Part shown: positions 1-6,275 of the stretch, piece after piece | How positions within the stretch are numbered: the stretch's first letter is position 1 | Layout: the number at the start of each line of letters is the position of its first letter | Translations under genes and position numbers: made by a program | Notes under the pieces: model-generated | Seen by the model: only the letters and a program-made list of their open reading frames with translations | Told to the model about the DNA's origin: nothing | Database searches by the model: none | NCBI GenBank assembly: GCA_964581605.1 | Contig: CAZOPF010000139.1 | Coordinates: forward strand, 1 to 12,482 | Reading direction: 5' to 3' | Source of the DNA: CAADGU01 sp964581605 | GTDB lineage: Bacteria; Chloroflexota; Anaerolineae; Promineifilales; Promineifilaceae | Length of the DNA stretch: 12,482 bases

Positions 1-717
1 TTTGAACTGGCGGGTACGGAACCGGCGGCGATTTTTATCTCGCGGGATGGCGGGTTGAACTGGCACGGCCGTCCGCACATTGAAACCCTGCGCGATCAAT
101 TCGGCTGGTGGCTGCCCTATTCACCGGGGGCGGGTTGTGTGCGGGGGTTTGCCGTGAACGGCCGTCGCCTCTATGCGGCCGTGGAAGTGGGCGGCTTGCT
201 ACGCTCTGATGATGCCGGGGAAACGTGGGGGCTGGCGGTGGGCAGCGACGGCCGTGCCCAATTTGGCCGCCCCAAACCCCATTTCATTCACCCCGATGTC
301 CACTCCGTGGAGACGCATCCCTCCTCGCCCGATCTCGTTTTTGCGCCGACGGGCGGTGGGTTTTATGTGTCTGTTGATGGCGGTGTGACCTGGGAATGTC
401 GGTATGATGATTGTTATGTGCGGGCGGTGTGGGTTGACCCGGCAGACGCGGATCACCTGATTTTGGGGCCATCCGAGGGGCCGGATGGGCGGCACGGCCG
501 TATTGAACAATCCCACGATGGCGGCCGCACCTGGACACGGCTGACCTCAGCGCAGCCTCATAATATGGTAGAACGGTTTTACCAGATCGGTGAATCATTG
601 CTGGCAATGATGGCAAATGGCGATTTGTGGGCAGCCGATCCCTCCCAATTAAACTGGCAACCGATCCTGCCAGAGGTGACAGGTATCCATGCTGTCACCA
701 TCATGGGCAGTGATTAG
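1..717 (+). CDS. BNR/Asp-box repeat beta-propeller protein (5' end outside window)
   Basis: The frame is open from base 1, so this is the C-terminal 238 residues of a longer protein. Counting from base 1, four Asp-box motifs (S-x-D-x-G-x-T-W type) are visible at about residues 14-21 (SRDGGLNW), 69-76 (SDDAGETW), 124-131 (SVDGGVTW) and 171-178 (SHDGGRTW). Such motifs mark beta-propellers of the sialidase/BNR superfamily and the related 'WD40/YVTN/BNR-like' or 'glycosyl hydrolase' proteins. In that family the Asp box is structural and does not show sialidase activity, and I see no catalytic Arg triad in the visible part. The substrate is unknown. A TTG at 55 and an ATG-free upstream frame could mimic a start, but the Asp box before base 55 shows that coding extends to the window edge. 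Four ACGGCCGT octamers lie in this gene, all read as xAC-GGC-CGT (Gly-Arg). Confidence 0.85.
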   Translation, partial: FELAGTEPAAIFISRDGGLNWHGRPHIETLRDQFGWWLPYSPGAGCVRGFAVNGRRLYAAVEVGGLLRSDDAGETWGLAVGSDGRAQFGRPKPHFIHPDVHSVETHPSSPDLVFAPTGGGFYVSVDGGVTWECRYDDCYVRAVWVDPADADHLILGPSEGPDGRHGRIEQSHDGGRTWTRLTSAQPHNMVERFYQIGESLLAMMANGDLWAADPSQLNWQPILPEVTGIHAVTIMGSD

Positions 718-731
718 CCCTCATGTTAAAA

Positions 732-760
732 TTCCCTCACACACCTGACCACTGAGGGAA
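732..760 (+). promoter_or_regulatory. Stem-loop covering the Shine-Dalgarno of the downstream phosphotransferase gene
   Basis: A perfect 8-bp inverted repeat (TTCCCTCA at 732-739, TGAGGGAA at 753-760) encloses a 13-nt loop. The right arm contains the GAGGG (754-758) that serves as ribosome binding site for the ATG at 763. The hairpin therefore could mask initiation. No U-tract follows, so it is a poor intrinsic terminator for the upstream gene. Regulatory function is inference. Confidence 0.45.
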
Positions 761-762
761 AG

Positions 763-1812
763 ATGGACGACACCATTCCGGTACGGCCGGATGAACAACT
801 GGATGAAAGGGCGCTGGCGGCTTATTTACACGGCCGCCTGCCCGGCGCCGAAAACCCACTCGCCATCCGCCAATTTGGCGGCGGGGCGGCCAACCTCACC
901 TACCTGCTGGATTATGGCACACATGAATATGTGCTGCGCCGCCCCCCGCTTGGCCCGGTGGCCCACGCCGCGCACGATATGAACCGGGAATACCGGGTGC
1001 TGTCGGTGCTGCATCAGACATTCCCCTATGCGCCACGCGCCTTTTTGTATGGTGATGACACGGCCGTGATCGGCGCGAACTTCTTCATCATGGAACGGCG
1101 GCATGGCGTGGTAGTGCGCCGCACGATTCCCTCCGAATACCAACATATGCCCGATGCTACCCGCCGCATGAGCCTGGCATTGGTAGATGCGCTGGCCCAA
1201 TTTCATGCGGTGGATTATACGGCCGTAGGTTTAGCGGAACTGGGCAAACCACATGGTTTTGTGGAGCGGCAAATTGAAGGCTGGTACAAACGGTGGCACG
1301 CCGCTAAAGTAGAAGAGCTGCCAGAAATGGAAGCCGTCTATCGTTGGCTGCGTGATCATGTGCCGGTTTCTACGGCCGTGTCCCTGGTGCATAACGACTA
1401 CAAACTGGACAATGTGATGCTGGCGGCCGATGATCCTGGCCAAATGGTCGCCATCTTTGATTGGGATATGTGTACCTTAGGCGACCCGCTTTGTGACCTG
1501 GGGGCGCTGCTCTGTTATTGGACACAACCAGACGACCCACCCTACATGCAGGCCGCCTCGATGATGCCCTCAGGCGATCTGGGCTTTCCCAGCCGCGCCG
1601 AACTGGTGGAACGATATGCCCAACAATCAGGGCGGGATATACACGACATTCGCTTTTACCATACTTTAGGCTTGTTCCGGCTGACAGTCATTATCGCTCA
1701 AATTTATATTCGTTATAAGCGCGGTCAGACCCAAGATCAGCGTTTTGCCGCCTTTGAAATGATGACACCCCTTATGGCGCGAGCCGCTCAGGATATTGCA
1801 TTGGCGGCTTGA
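763..1812 (+). CDS. APH-fold phosphotransferase, YcbJ/FadE36 (ACAD10/11 N-domain) type
   Basis: This 349-residue protein has the aminoglycoside-phosphotransferase/choline-kinase fold. The N-lobe begins with a glycine-rich loop (QFGGGAANLTY, about 37-47) and an ATP-contact strand ending YVLRRPP (56-62). The catalytic loop is HNDYKLDN (210-217; catalytic D212, metal ligand N217), and the second metal motif is IFDWDMCTLGDP (231-242; D233). The wording of these motifs matches the COG3173 group, related to the kinase domain of ACAD10/11 and to proteins encoded beside acyl-CoA dehydrogenases. Members phosphorylate small hydroxylated substrates, for example 4-hydroxy acids or their CoA esters in ACAD10/11. 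No acyl-CoA gene is next to it here, so the substrate stays open. The ATG start is set by GAGGG at 754-758. Drug resistance is unlikely from these motifs. All three ACGGCCGT sites inside it encode Thr-Ala-Val. Confidence 0.85.
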   Translation: MDDTIPVRPDEQLDERALAAYLHGRLPGAENPLAIRQFGGGAANLTYLLDYGTHEYVLRRPPLGPVAHAAHDMNREYRVLSVLHQTFPYAPRAFLYGDDTAVIGANFFIMERRHGVVVRRTIPSEYQHMPDATRRMSLALVDALAQFHAVDYTAVGLAELGKPHGFVERQIEGWYKRWHAAKVEELPEMEAVYRWLRDHVPVSTAVSLVHNDYKLDNVMLAADDPGQMVAIFDWDMCTLGDPLCDLGALLCYWTQPDDPPYMQAASMMPSGDLGFPSRAELVERYAQQSGRDIHDIRFYHTLGLFRLTVIIAQIYIRYKRGQTQDQRFAAFEMMTPLMARAAQDIALAA

Positions 1813-1821
1813 AGATGACAG

Positions 1822-1900
1822 TAACCGCAAAGAACGCGAAAGACGCGAAGATAAAAGAAAAACTTTGCGCTCTCCGCGTTCTTTGGTTCTTTGCGGTTAA
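1822..1900. repeat. Imperfect long inverted repeat of the CGCAAAGAACGC type
   Basis: The gap 1813-1939 between two + strand genes is mostly this hairpin. The left arm (1822-1850) contains ACCGCAAAGAACGCGAAAG; the right arm (1863-1900) is its approximate complement and ends CTTTGCGGTTAA. The right arm carries an extra copy of an 8-nt GTTCTTTG-like unit, so the arms are made of short degenerate tandem units. It looks like a dispersed intergenic repeat more than a gene-specific regulator. It could also act as a transcription attenuating hairpin after the phosphotransferase gene, but no U-tract follows. Confidence 0.7.
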
Positions 1901-1939
1901 ATTTTAGAGTGGGTTAACGGTAAGATTGAAGATGAGGCT

Positions 1940-2812
1940 ATGCAACTGAGTGAACAGGCTTTGAAAGAACGACTTTTACCTCTGGCAGTGGATAACTTTA
2001 AGCTGCCCGAAGGGGTGAATGTATACCAACGTGTGCGGGAAATGTTGCCCCATGTCGGCTCAGTAGATAGCGAACTGCGTGATGATTTGGTTTATACCGG
2101 GCTGGCAACCTGGATTCTGGATGAAAATGAACTATTCACGGAGGAGCAGTATAGGGAGATGCTGGCAATGGCGTTGGATGATATGCACCTGTTTTATCGC
2201 CTGGGGGAGAAGGAGACGGATTCCGTTTTTACGCGCACCTTTTCCATGTTGCTGCTGCCGCTGCTGTTGATTGCGCACCGGCGACGGCCGTTCCTCAGCC
2301 GTGACGAACTGCTCCATGTCAAAGAGCAGCTCCTCATCTACCTGGCCGGGGAGCGAGATTTTCGCGGGTATGTGGAAGAGGGCGATAAAGGGTGGGCCCA
2401 CGCGATTGCTCATGCGGCCGATGCCCTGGACGACCTGGCGCGGTGCAAGGAACTAAACGCCGCTGATTTGCTGGACATCTTGCAGGTCATCCGCGAAAAG
2501 GTGGCCAATCCCCACCTGGTTTACAACTTTGAAGAAGATGAACGGCTGGCAATCCCGGTCATTGCCTGCCTGGAGCGCAAATTACTGAAAGAGGCCGAGG
2601 TAAAAAGCTGGCTGCACAGTTTTATTCCTCTGGCGCAGGAGAAAGAGCCTTTCCCGGCCGTGTACCGGCAGGCAATCAATGTGAAGATGTTTTTGCGCAG
2701 TTTGTATTTTCGGGCGAGTAAGGCGGAGACGGCCGCAGCTATCGGTGAAGCCAGCACCCAGACACTACTCAAACTGGTACATGACATCCTGAACCAGATC
2801 AGCCGCTTCTAA
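1940..2812 (+). CDS. DUF2785-like helical protein of unknown function
   Basis: This is a 290-residue, soluble, alpha-helical, acidic protein with no signal peptide. Motifs that I associate with DUF2785 (Pfam family from Firmicutes and others) are D-S-V-F-T-R-T-F-S followed by a leucine-rich helix (about 94-111), the central RGYVEEGDKGWAHAIAHAAD stretch (142-161, continuing ALDDL) and a later EEDERLAIPVIACLERK (198-214). The family has no established activity; the conserved GWAHAIAHAAD with two histidines suggests a functional site, but that is a guess. The assignment is from memory of the motif. A GAGG (1934-1937) lies only 2 nt before the ATG, which is tight spacing. The gene follows the phosphotransferase across a 127-bp repeat-filled gap and may or may not share its transcript. 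Confidence 0.65.
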   Translation: MQLSEQALKERLLPLAVDNFKLPEGVNVYQRVREMLPHVGSVDSELRDDLVYTGLATWILDENELFTEEQYREMLAMALDDMHLFYRLGEKETDSVFTRTFSMLLLPLLLIAHRRRPFLSRDELLHVKEQLLIYLAGERDFRGYVEEGDKGWAHAIAHAADALDDLARCKELNAADLLDILQVIREKVANPHLVYNFEEDERLAIPVIACLERKLLKEAEVKSWLHSFIPLAQEKEPFPAVYRQAINVKMFLRSLYFRASKAETAAAIGEASTQTLLKLVHDILNQISRF

Positions 2813-2862
2813 ACTTATCGTGTTAAAAAACATGGGCGTGAGGACGGCCGTTTCCAATATCA

Positions 2863-3237
2863 TCAGGCCAGCCCTAACAACTCGGATACATTGTGGCGCA
2901 ATTCAGCCGGGACAAATGGCTTGGTGATGACCCGATCCAGTGTGCCTCGGTTTGATTTTACCGGGCGGCCACCTTCCACCAACGCCGAAAGCACCACGAC
3001 ATCAGGATGGCAATCATCCAGTTCCGCCAATTGCTCCAACAAATCCCAGCCCACAATGTCCGGCAGAGCCAGGTCTAGCACCACGACATCAGGTTTTACT
3101 TCCGGGATAAGTTTTAATGCTTCTTCGCCGCTACGAGCGTGGTGGCACTTGACGGGCAACGGCCGTAAGGTGGCCTCAATCAACGCAAAAATACCGCCAT
3201 CGTCCTCGACGCTTACGACGTGGTAAAGAGAAGCCAT
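2863..3237 (-). CDS. Stand-alone receiver-domain response regulator (CheY-like), copy 1
   Basis: The product has 124 residues and consists of one receiver domain with no output domain. The acidic pocket is E11-D12-D13 (SVEDD), the phospho-acceptor is D55 in VVVLDLALPD, the switch Ser is S84 (VLSA) and the conserved Lys is K106 (ITKPF). All key residues are present, so it should accept phosphate from a histidine kinase. The start is the ATG at 3237, preceded by AAAGGA about 8 nt upstream. The frame stays open 21 codons further (to 3300), but that extension is not part of a receiver fold and lacks family resemblance. It lies 108 bp downstream of a close paralogue on the same strand and probably shares its transcript. 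No kinase or Hpt gene is in the window, so the partner is unknown. It could be a Spo0F-like phosphorelay intermediate or act by protein contact. Confidence 0.88.
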   Translation of the reverse strand: MASLYHVVSVEDDGGIFALIEATLRPLPVKCHHARSGEEALKLIPEVKPDVVVLDLALPDIVGWDLLEQLAELDDCHPDVVVLSALVEGGRPVKSNRGTLDRVITKPFVPAELRHNVSELLGLA

Positions 3238-3345
3238 ATTTCCATTCCTTTCTGGATAGGCAAGGACAATAAAGTGCTTCACATTGTAACACGAAGCCAA
3301 CAGGTGAGTAGAGGAAATTTTTATGAAAATTACGAAAACTGATTA

Positions 3346-3717
3346 TTACTGGATTTGCAGCACTTCGCTTACGGCCGAAGAGAGTTCCTTAGGCAAAAAG
3401 GGTTTGTTCATATAGGTCACATTTTGTAAATGCCCAATGAGCCGGTGTGTCGGGTTGGTAAAAGCCGTCAGCACCAGCACTTTTGGCTTTTGTATCTCTA
3501 ATTTGCTGATACCTTGTAACACGTCCCAACCGTTCATATCAGGCAACGAAATATCCAGAATGACCAGCGATGGTTGGCAACGGCCGATAAGCGCCAATGC
3601 TTCACGGCCCGTACTGGCATGATGCAGCTCAATTGGCAATTGCCGCAGAGAAGCCCGAATAATGTGGAATATCCCCAAATCATCCTCAACACTAACAACA
3701 CAATACAGAGAACTCAT
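3346..3717 (-). CDS. Stand-alone receiver-domain response regulator (CheY-like), copy 2
   Basis: This 123-residue receiver-only protein is clearly paralogous to its downstream neighbour: both begin M-x-S-L-Y-x-V-V-S-V-E-D-D and share HHA, LDxxLPDxxGWDxL and KPFxPxEL patterns at the same positions. Key residues are E11-D12-D13, phospho-acceptor D55 (LVILDISLPD), T84 (VLTA) and K105 (MNKPF). The start is taken as the ATG at 3717 because it matches the paralogue's N-terminus. A TTG six codons upstream (3735) is also open, and neither has a clear Shine-Dalgarno. It is the first gene of the pair, so a promoter should lie in 3718-4007, but I cannot point to convincing boxes. The output mechanism is unknown. 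Confidence 0.87.
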   Translation of the reverse strand: MSSLYCVVSVEDDLGIFHIIRASLRQLPIELHHASTGREALALIGRCQPSLVILDISLPDMNGWDVLQGISKLEIQKPKVLVLTAFTNPTHRLIGHLQNVTYMNKPFLPKELSSAVSEVLQIQ

Positions 3718-3807
3718 AATATAACCAAAACTCAAAGATATGATTTGAAGGAGTGTAGAAAGCAGTTGTACTAAATCCCTGATCTTTTAAGCTGTCTATT
3801 TGAGAGG

Positions 3808-3932
3808 TTAACCTGATGCGCAACTTTCCATTTGGTTAAACCGAGGCGGGCGCATTCTTAAATGCGCTCGTTAGCATCCTCAGATGCCCACTCCTTTCTG
3901 GTGAAAATATAGTTGCACATGGGGCAGGTTAC
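3808..3932. repeat. MITE-like element with imperfect terminal inverted repeats
   Basis: In the gene-free stretch 3736-4007, the left end TTAACCTGATGCGCAACT (3808-3825) matches the reverse complement of the right end at 3911-3932, which reads GTAACCTG-CCCC-ATGTGCAACT. The match is ATG[C/T]GCAACT preceded by AACCTG, with four extra bases on the right. The roughly 125-bp interval has no credible ORF and holds two short hairpins. This resembles a miniature inverted-repeat element or a structured RNA. No clear target-site duplication is visible to me. Confidence 0.45.
3850..3887. repeat. Two tandem degenerate hairpins, consensus GCATYCTYARATGC
   Basis: GCGCATT-CTTA-AATGCGC (3850-3867) is a perfect 7-bp stem with a 4-nt loop. 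It is followed by GCATC-CTCA-GATGC (3874-3887), a 5-bp stem also with a 4-nt loop. Aligned, the two 14-mers (starting at 3852 and 3874, 22 nt apart) differ only by transitions, so they look like diverged copies of one palindromic unit. They sit inside the MITE-like element. Confidence 0.55.
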
Positions 3933-4007
3933 TCATTCATACCAGAATTGCTCGAATCTGCTTCAAGTGTACCTCAACTAGCAGCAAGGAGGTATGGTTA
4001 CTTTCGC

Positions 4008-5102
4008 CTAATCAAAATCTGCAATTAAAGGCTCCTGGGGTGCCTGGCTCAGGCAGACCAATCCCTTTTCAGTGAGAAAAGTGAAATCTTCCAGGCGAAT
4101 ACCGCCCCAGTCCGGAATGTAAACGCCAGGCTCAATGGTGATATTCGTTCCGGCGGCTAACAGAGCCTCTTTTGGGGCATGTGGGGAGAGGAAAGGATCT
4201 TCATGAATTTCCAGCCCCACGCCATGCCCCAGCCCATGCCCAAAATGCTCCGTATGCCCCGCGCCATGAATGATGCTCCGTGCTATCGCATCTACCTGAC
4301 GCAAGGTCATGCCGGGGCGGGTCTGTTGCAAAACCGTTTGCTGTGCCTGCTGCACCAGCTTGAATAGCTGCCAAAACTGGTCAGGTGGCTCGCTGCCCAG
4401 ATAAAAGGTGCGGGTTAAATCGCTGTGGTAGCCGTCCAATCTGGCCCCCATGTCCACAATGACCACATCCCCTTTTTGTAGTAAACGTTGGCTGGTGGTA
4501 TGGTGCGGCCGGGCACTGTTTGGCCCAGAAGCAACGGATGTGGCAAAGGCCGGCCCATCGGCCCCCGCTTCAAACATCACCTTTTCCAGTTCCCAGGCGA
4601 TTTGTTTTTCCGTCAGGCCGGGGCGGGCGATGTGCGGAAATTGGGCAATGGCCTGATCGGTGATGGCGGCCGCACGCTGCATGAGAGCTATTTCATCGGC
4701 CGTTTTTATCGCCCGCAATGGTTCTACTGTTTCTGCTAAGGGTTGCCAATGCAGGCCCGTGCGCAGGTTGCGCCATTTGGCTGCCTGTTCCAGTGTGACG
4801 TGTTTCATTTCCACACCGACACGCCGGGCGGAAGCAGCCTGAAAAAAGGAACGATCATGCTGGCGCGTGCGCTCGTGTTTGAACAACTCAAAGCAAGTGG
4901 CTTCTGCTCTGGCGCGTTCGTAGTATCGGGAGTCAGTGGCGATTATTGCCTGGCTGGTGGTGATGAGCAACATGGCATGAGAGCCGGTGAACCCGCTCAA
5001 CCAACGGCGATTTGCAGGACTGGTAATAAGGAGAGTGTCTACCCGCCATTGGTCAAATTTTTGGCGCACGGCCGTTAATCGTTCTTGATATATCTCTTGC
5101 AT
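4008..5102 (-). CDS. M24 family Xaa-Pro aminopeptidase (PepP/PepQ-like)
   Basis: A 364-residue two-domain 'pita-bread' metallopeptidase. The N-terminal creatinase-like domain (about 1-130) contains the typical NRRWLSGFTGS (31-41) and ATDSRYYERA (55-64) stretches. The catalytic domain (about 135-360) has all five metal ligands: D217 (IVDMGA), D228 (YHSDLTRTFY), H293 (HGLGHGVGLEIHE), E324 (ITIEPGVY) and E338 (IRLEDF). The family removes N-terminal residues ahead of proline or cleaves X-Pro dipeptides with two Mn/Co ions in the cytoplasm. Length and motifs fit the shorter bacterial type often named 'aminopeptidase P family protein'. The start ATG at 5102 lies 15 nt after the selD stop, so the two are likely one transcript; no functional link is evident. 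The Shine-Dalgarno is weak. It ends in TAG beside the gene-free stretch. Confidence 0.93.
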   Translation of the reverse strand: MQEIYQERLTAVRQKFDQWRVDTLLITSPANRRWLSGFTGSHAMLLITTSQAIIATDSRYYERARAEATCFELFKHERTRQHDRSFFQAASARRVGVEMKHVTLEQAAKWRNLRTGLHWQPLAETVEPLRAIKTADEIALMQRAAAITDQAIAQFPHIARPGLTEKQIAWELEKVMFEAGADGPAFATSVASGPNSARPHHTTSQRLLQKGDVVIVDMGARLDGYHSDLTRTFYLGSEPPDQFWQLFKLVQQAQQTVLQQTRPGMTLRQVDAIARSIIHGAGHTEHFGHGLGHGVGLEIHEDPFLSPHAPKEALLAAGTNITIEPGVYIPDWGGIRLEDFTFLTEKGLVCLSQAPQEPLIADFD

Positions 5103-5117
5103 AATGTTTCACCAATC

Positions 5118-6155
5118 TCAGATGACAAAGATCTCACCACCTCCAGCTATCACTTCGCCAACCACTACGGCCGCCGGACACAGCTGTTGAAATGTCTCCA
5201 CCGCCGCTGGGGATACGGCCGCCAACAGCCCACCCGATGTTTCCGGTGTCCACAACATATCTTGCAGGGGTTGCTCTATCGCTTCACCAAATTCCACCCA
5301 CTGCTGAAAATAATCCAGGTTCCGTGCCATGCCGCCAGGGAATGCGCCGGCACGGCCGTAAGCAATAGCTCCCGGCAGCCAGGGCAATGTGTCCGCAAAC
5401 AGCCGAAAAGCAACATGCCCCAAATGCGCCATTTCATGCGCGTGCCCCAGCAGGCCAAAACCGGTAATGTCTGTGGCGGCATGAGCCTGGGCCTGGCGGG
5501 CGGCCAACGCTGCCTGCCGGTTGAGCGTTTTCATAGAGGTAACGGCCGCCGCCACATCGGCATGGTCGCTAATTCCCTGCTTGAGCGCAGTGGTAATCAC
5601 CCCTGTGCCCAATGGCTTGGTGAGCAGCAGCACATCACCCGGCCGTGCGCCCCCTTTTGTCAGAATATGGGCAGGGTCAATGAGGCCAGTAACAGCCAGC
5701 CCATACTTCGGCTCCCTGTCCGTCACGCTATGCCCACCGGCGATAACTCCACCCGCCTCTGCTACCTTTTCCGCCCCGCCCCGCAAAATCTGGCGCAAAA
5801 TCTCCCGATCCAGATCATCGGGAAAAGCGACCAGATTAATGGCAAATAATACATCGCCGCCCATAGCATAAACATCAGACAGGGCATTGGCAGCCGCAAT
5901 CGCCCCAAAATCAGTGGGGTCATCTACCACAGGCGGGAAAAAATCAACGGTGGTGACGATGGCCTGCTGTTCGTTTAGCCGGTATACGGCCGCGTCATCC
6001 GCACGCGCCAGCCCCACCAACAAATCCGGGAAATCTGCCGGTCTGAAAATTGCCCGCAGTGGCTCTAACACATGGGCCAGGTCCCCTGGCCCCAGTTTAG
6101 CTGCTCAACCCGCGCAAGCAGCGTAGGCGGTCAGGCGAATTTCTCTTTCATTCAT
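5118..6155 (-). CDS. selD: Selenide, water dikinase, itself a selenoprotein (in-frame UGA at codon 17)
   Basis: SelD makes selenophosphate from selenide and ATP, the Se donor for Sec-tRNA synthesis and tRNA 2-selenouridine. Reading from the ATG at 6155 gives MNEREIRLTAYAACAG-U-AAKL, where U is the TGA at 6105-6107. The TGA is codon 17 and the following Lys is residue 20, matching catalytic Cys17 and Lys20 of E. coli SelD. The frame then runs uninterrupted to a TGA stop at 5118-5120. Total length of 345 residues agrees with the usual ~345-350. Other motifs are DDAAVYRL (53-60), TVDFFPPVVDDP (69-80), NALSDVYAMGG (90-100) and AGGHS. A naive call would start at GTG 6071 and lose the catalytic N-terminus. 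A SECIS-like hairpin lies just after the UGA. Sec-containing SelD is known in some bacteria. The alternative, a nonsense mutation, is unlikely given the exact position. The host must encode selA, selB and selC elsewhere. Confidence 0.9.
6074..6107 (-). promoter_or_regulatory. Candidate bacterial SECIS element with the recoded UGA of selD
   Basis: On the - strand the UGA (6107-6105) is followed after 12 nt by a perfect 8-bp stem, GGGCCAGG (6092-6085) and CCTGGCCC (6081-6074), with apical loop GGA. The loop starts 20 nt after the UGA and begins with G. As I recall it, bacterial SECIS hairpins lie within the coding region directly after the UGA, with an exposed G in a small apical loop for SelB. 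This hairpin fits that description. The stem could alternatively be drawn with 7 bp and a GGGAC loop. Confidence 0.75.
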
Positions 6156-6163
6156 GGCGGGCA

Positions 6164-6192
6164 AGTATAGCGTAAGAAAGCCACAACGGCAG
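6164..6192 (-). promoter_or_regulatory. Possible selD promoter, near-leaderless
   Basis: On the - strand a TATACT (6169-6164; 5 of 6 to TATAAT) lies 8 nt before the selD ATG. CTGCCG (6192-6187) lies 17 nt upstream as a weak -35 box (3 of 6). If used, transcription would begin almost at the ATG, giving a leaderless message. That would agree with the absence of a Shine-Dalgarno before 6155. The motif match is modest. Confidence 0.3.
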
Positions 6193-6201
6193 GTAAGGCA
6201 T

Positions 6202-6267
6202 GTAGGGGCAAGACGGTGGGCAAACTTGCGGATCAATCTGCTAAAATCTGTCCCATCCGTCCCATCC
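6202..6267. repeat. Intergenic repeat fragments between argG and selD
   Basis: The 120-bp gap 6156-6275 holds GTAGGGGCAAGACGGTGGGC (6202-6221, followed by AAAC). This resembles one arm of the inverted repeat at 12191-12262 (GTAAGGGCGAGGCAGTTGGG). It also holds a direct duplication GTCCCATCC-GTCCCATCC (6250-6258, 6259-6267). No convincing terminator follows argG. Confidence 0.45.
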
Positions 6268-6275
6268 GAGGCCAA

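Noticed and set aside
763..1812. Aminoglycoside resistance kinase
   Set aside because: The HNDYKLDN and FDWDMCTLGDP wording is of the YcbJ/FadE36-ACAD10 group, and there is no resistance or mobile context.
2863..3300. Longer response regulator starting at 3300
   Set aside because: The extra 21 residues have no place in a receiver fold, and AAAGGA lies correctly before the ATG at 3237, where the paralogue also begins.
3986..4011. Perfect AAGGAGGT followed by an ATG and a 5-codon ORF on the + strand
   Set aside because: Five codons ending at the 3' end of the convergent peptidase gene is too little to support a gene; no promoter or downstream gene goes with it.
6105..6107. TGA as a nonsense mutation making selD a pseudogene or forcing a GTG start at 6071
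   Set aside because: The codon is exactly at catalytic position 17, the upstream 16 codons match the SelD N-terminus, a SECIS-like hairpin follows, and the rest of the gene is intact.
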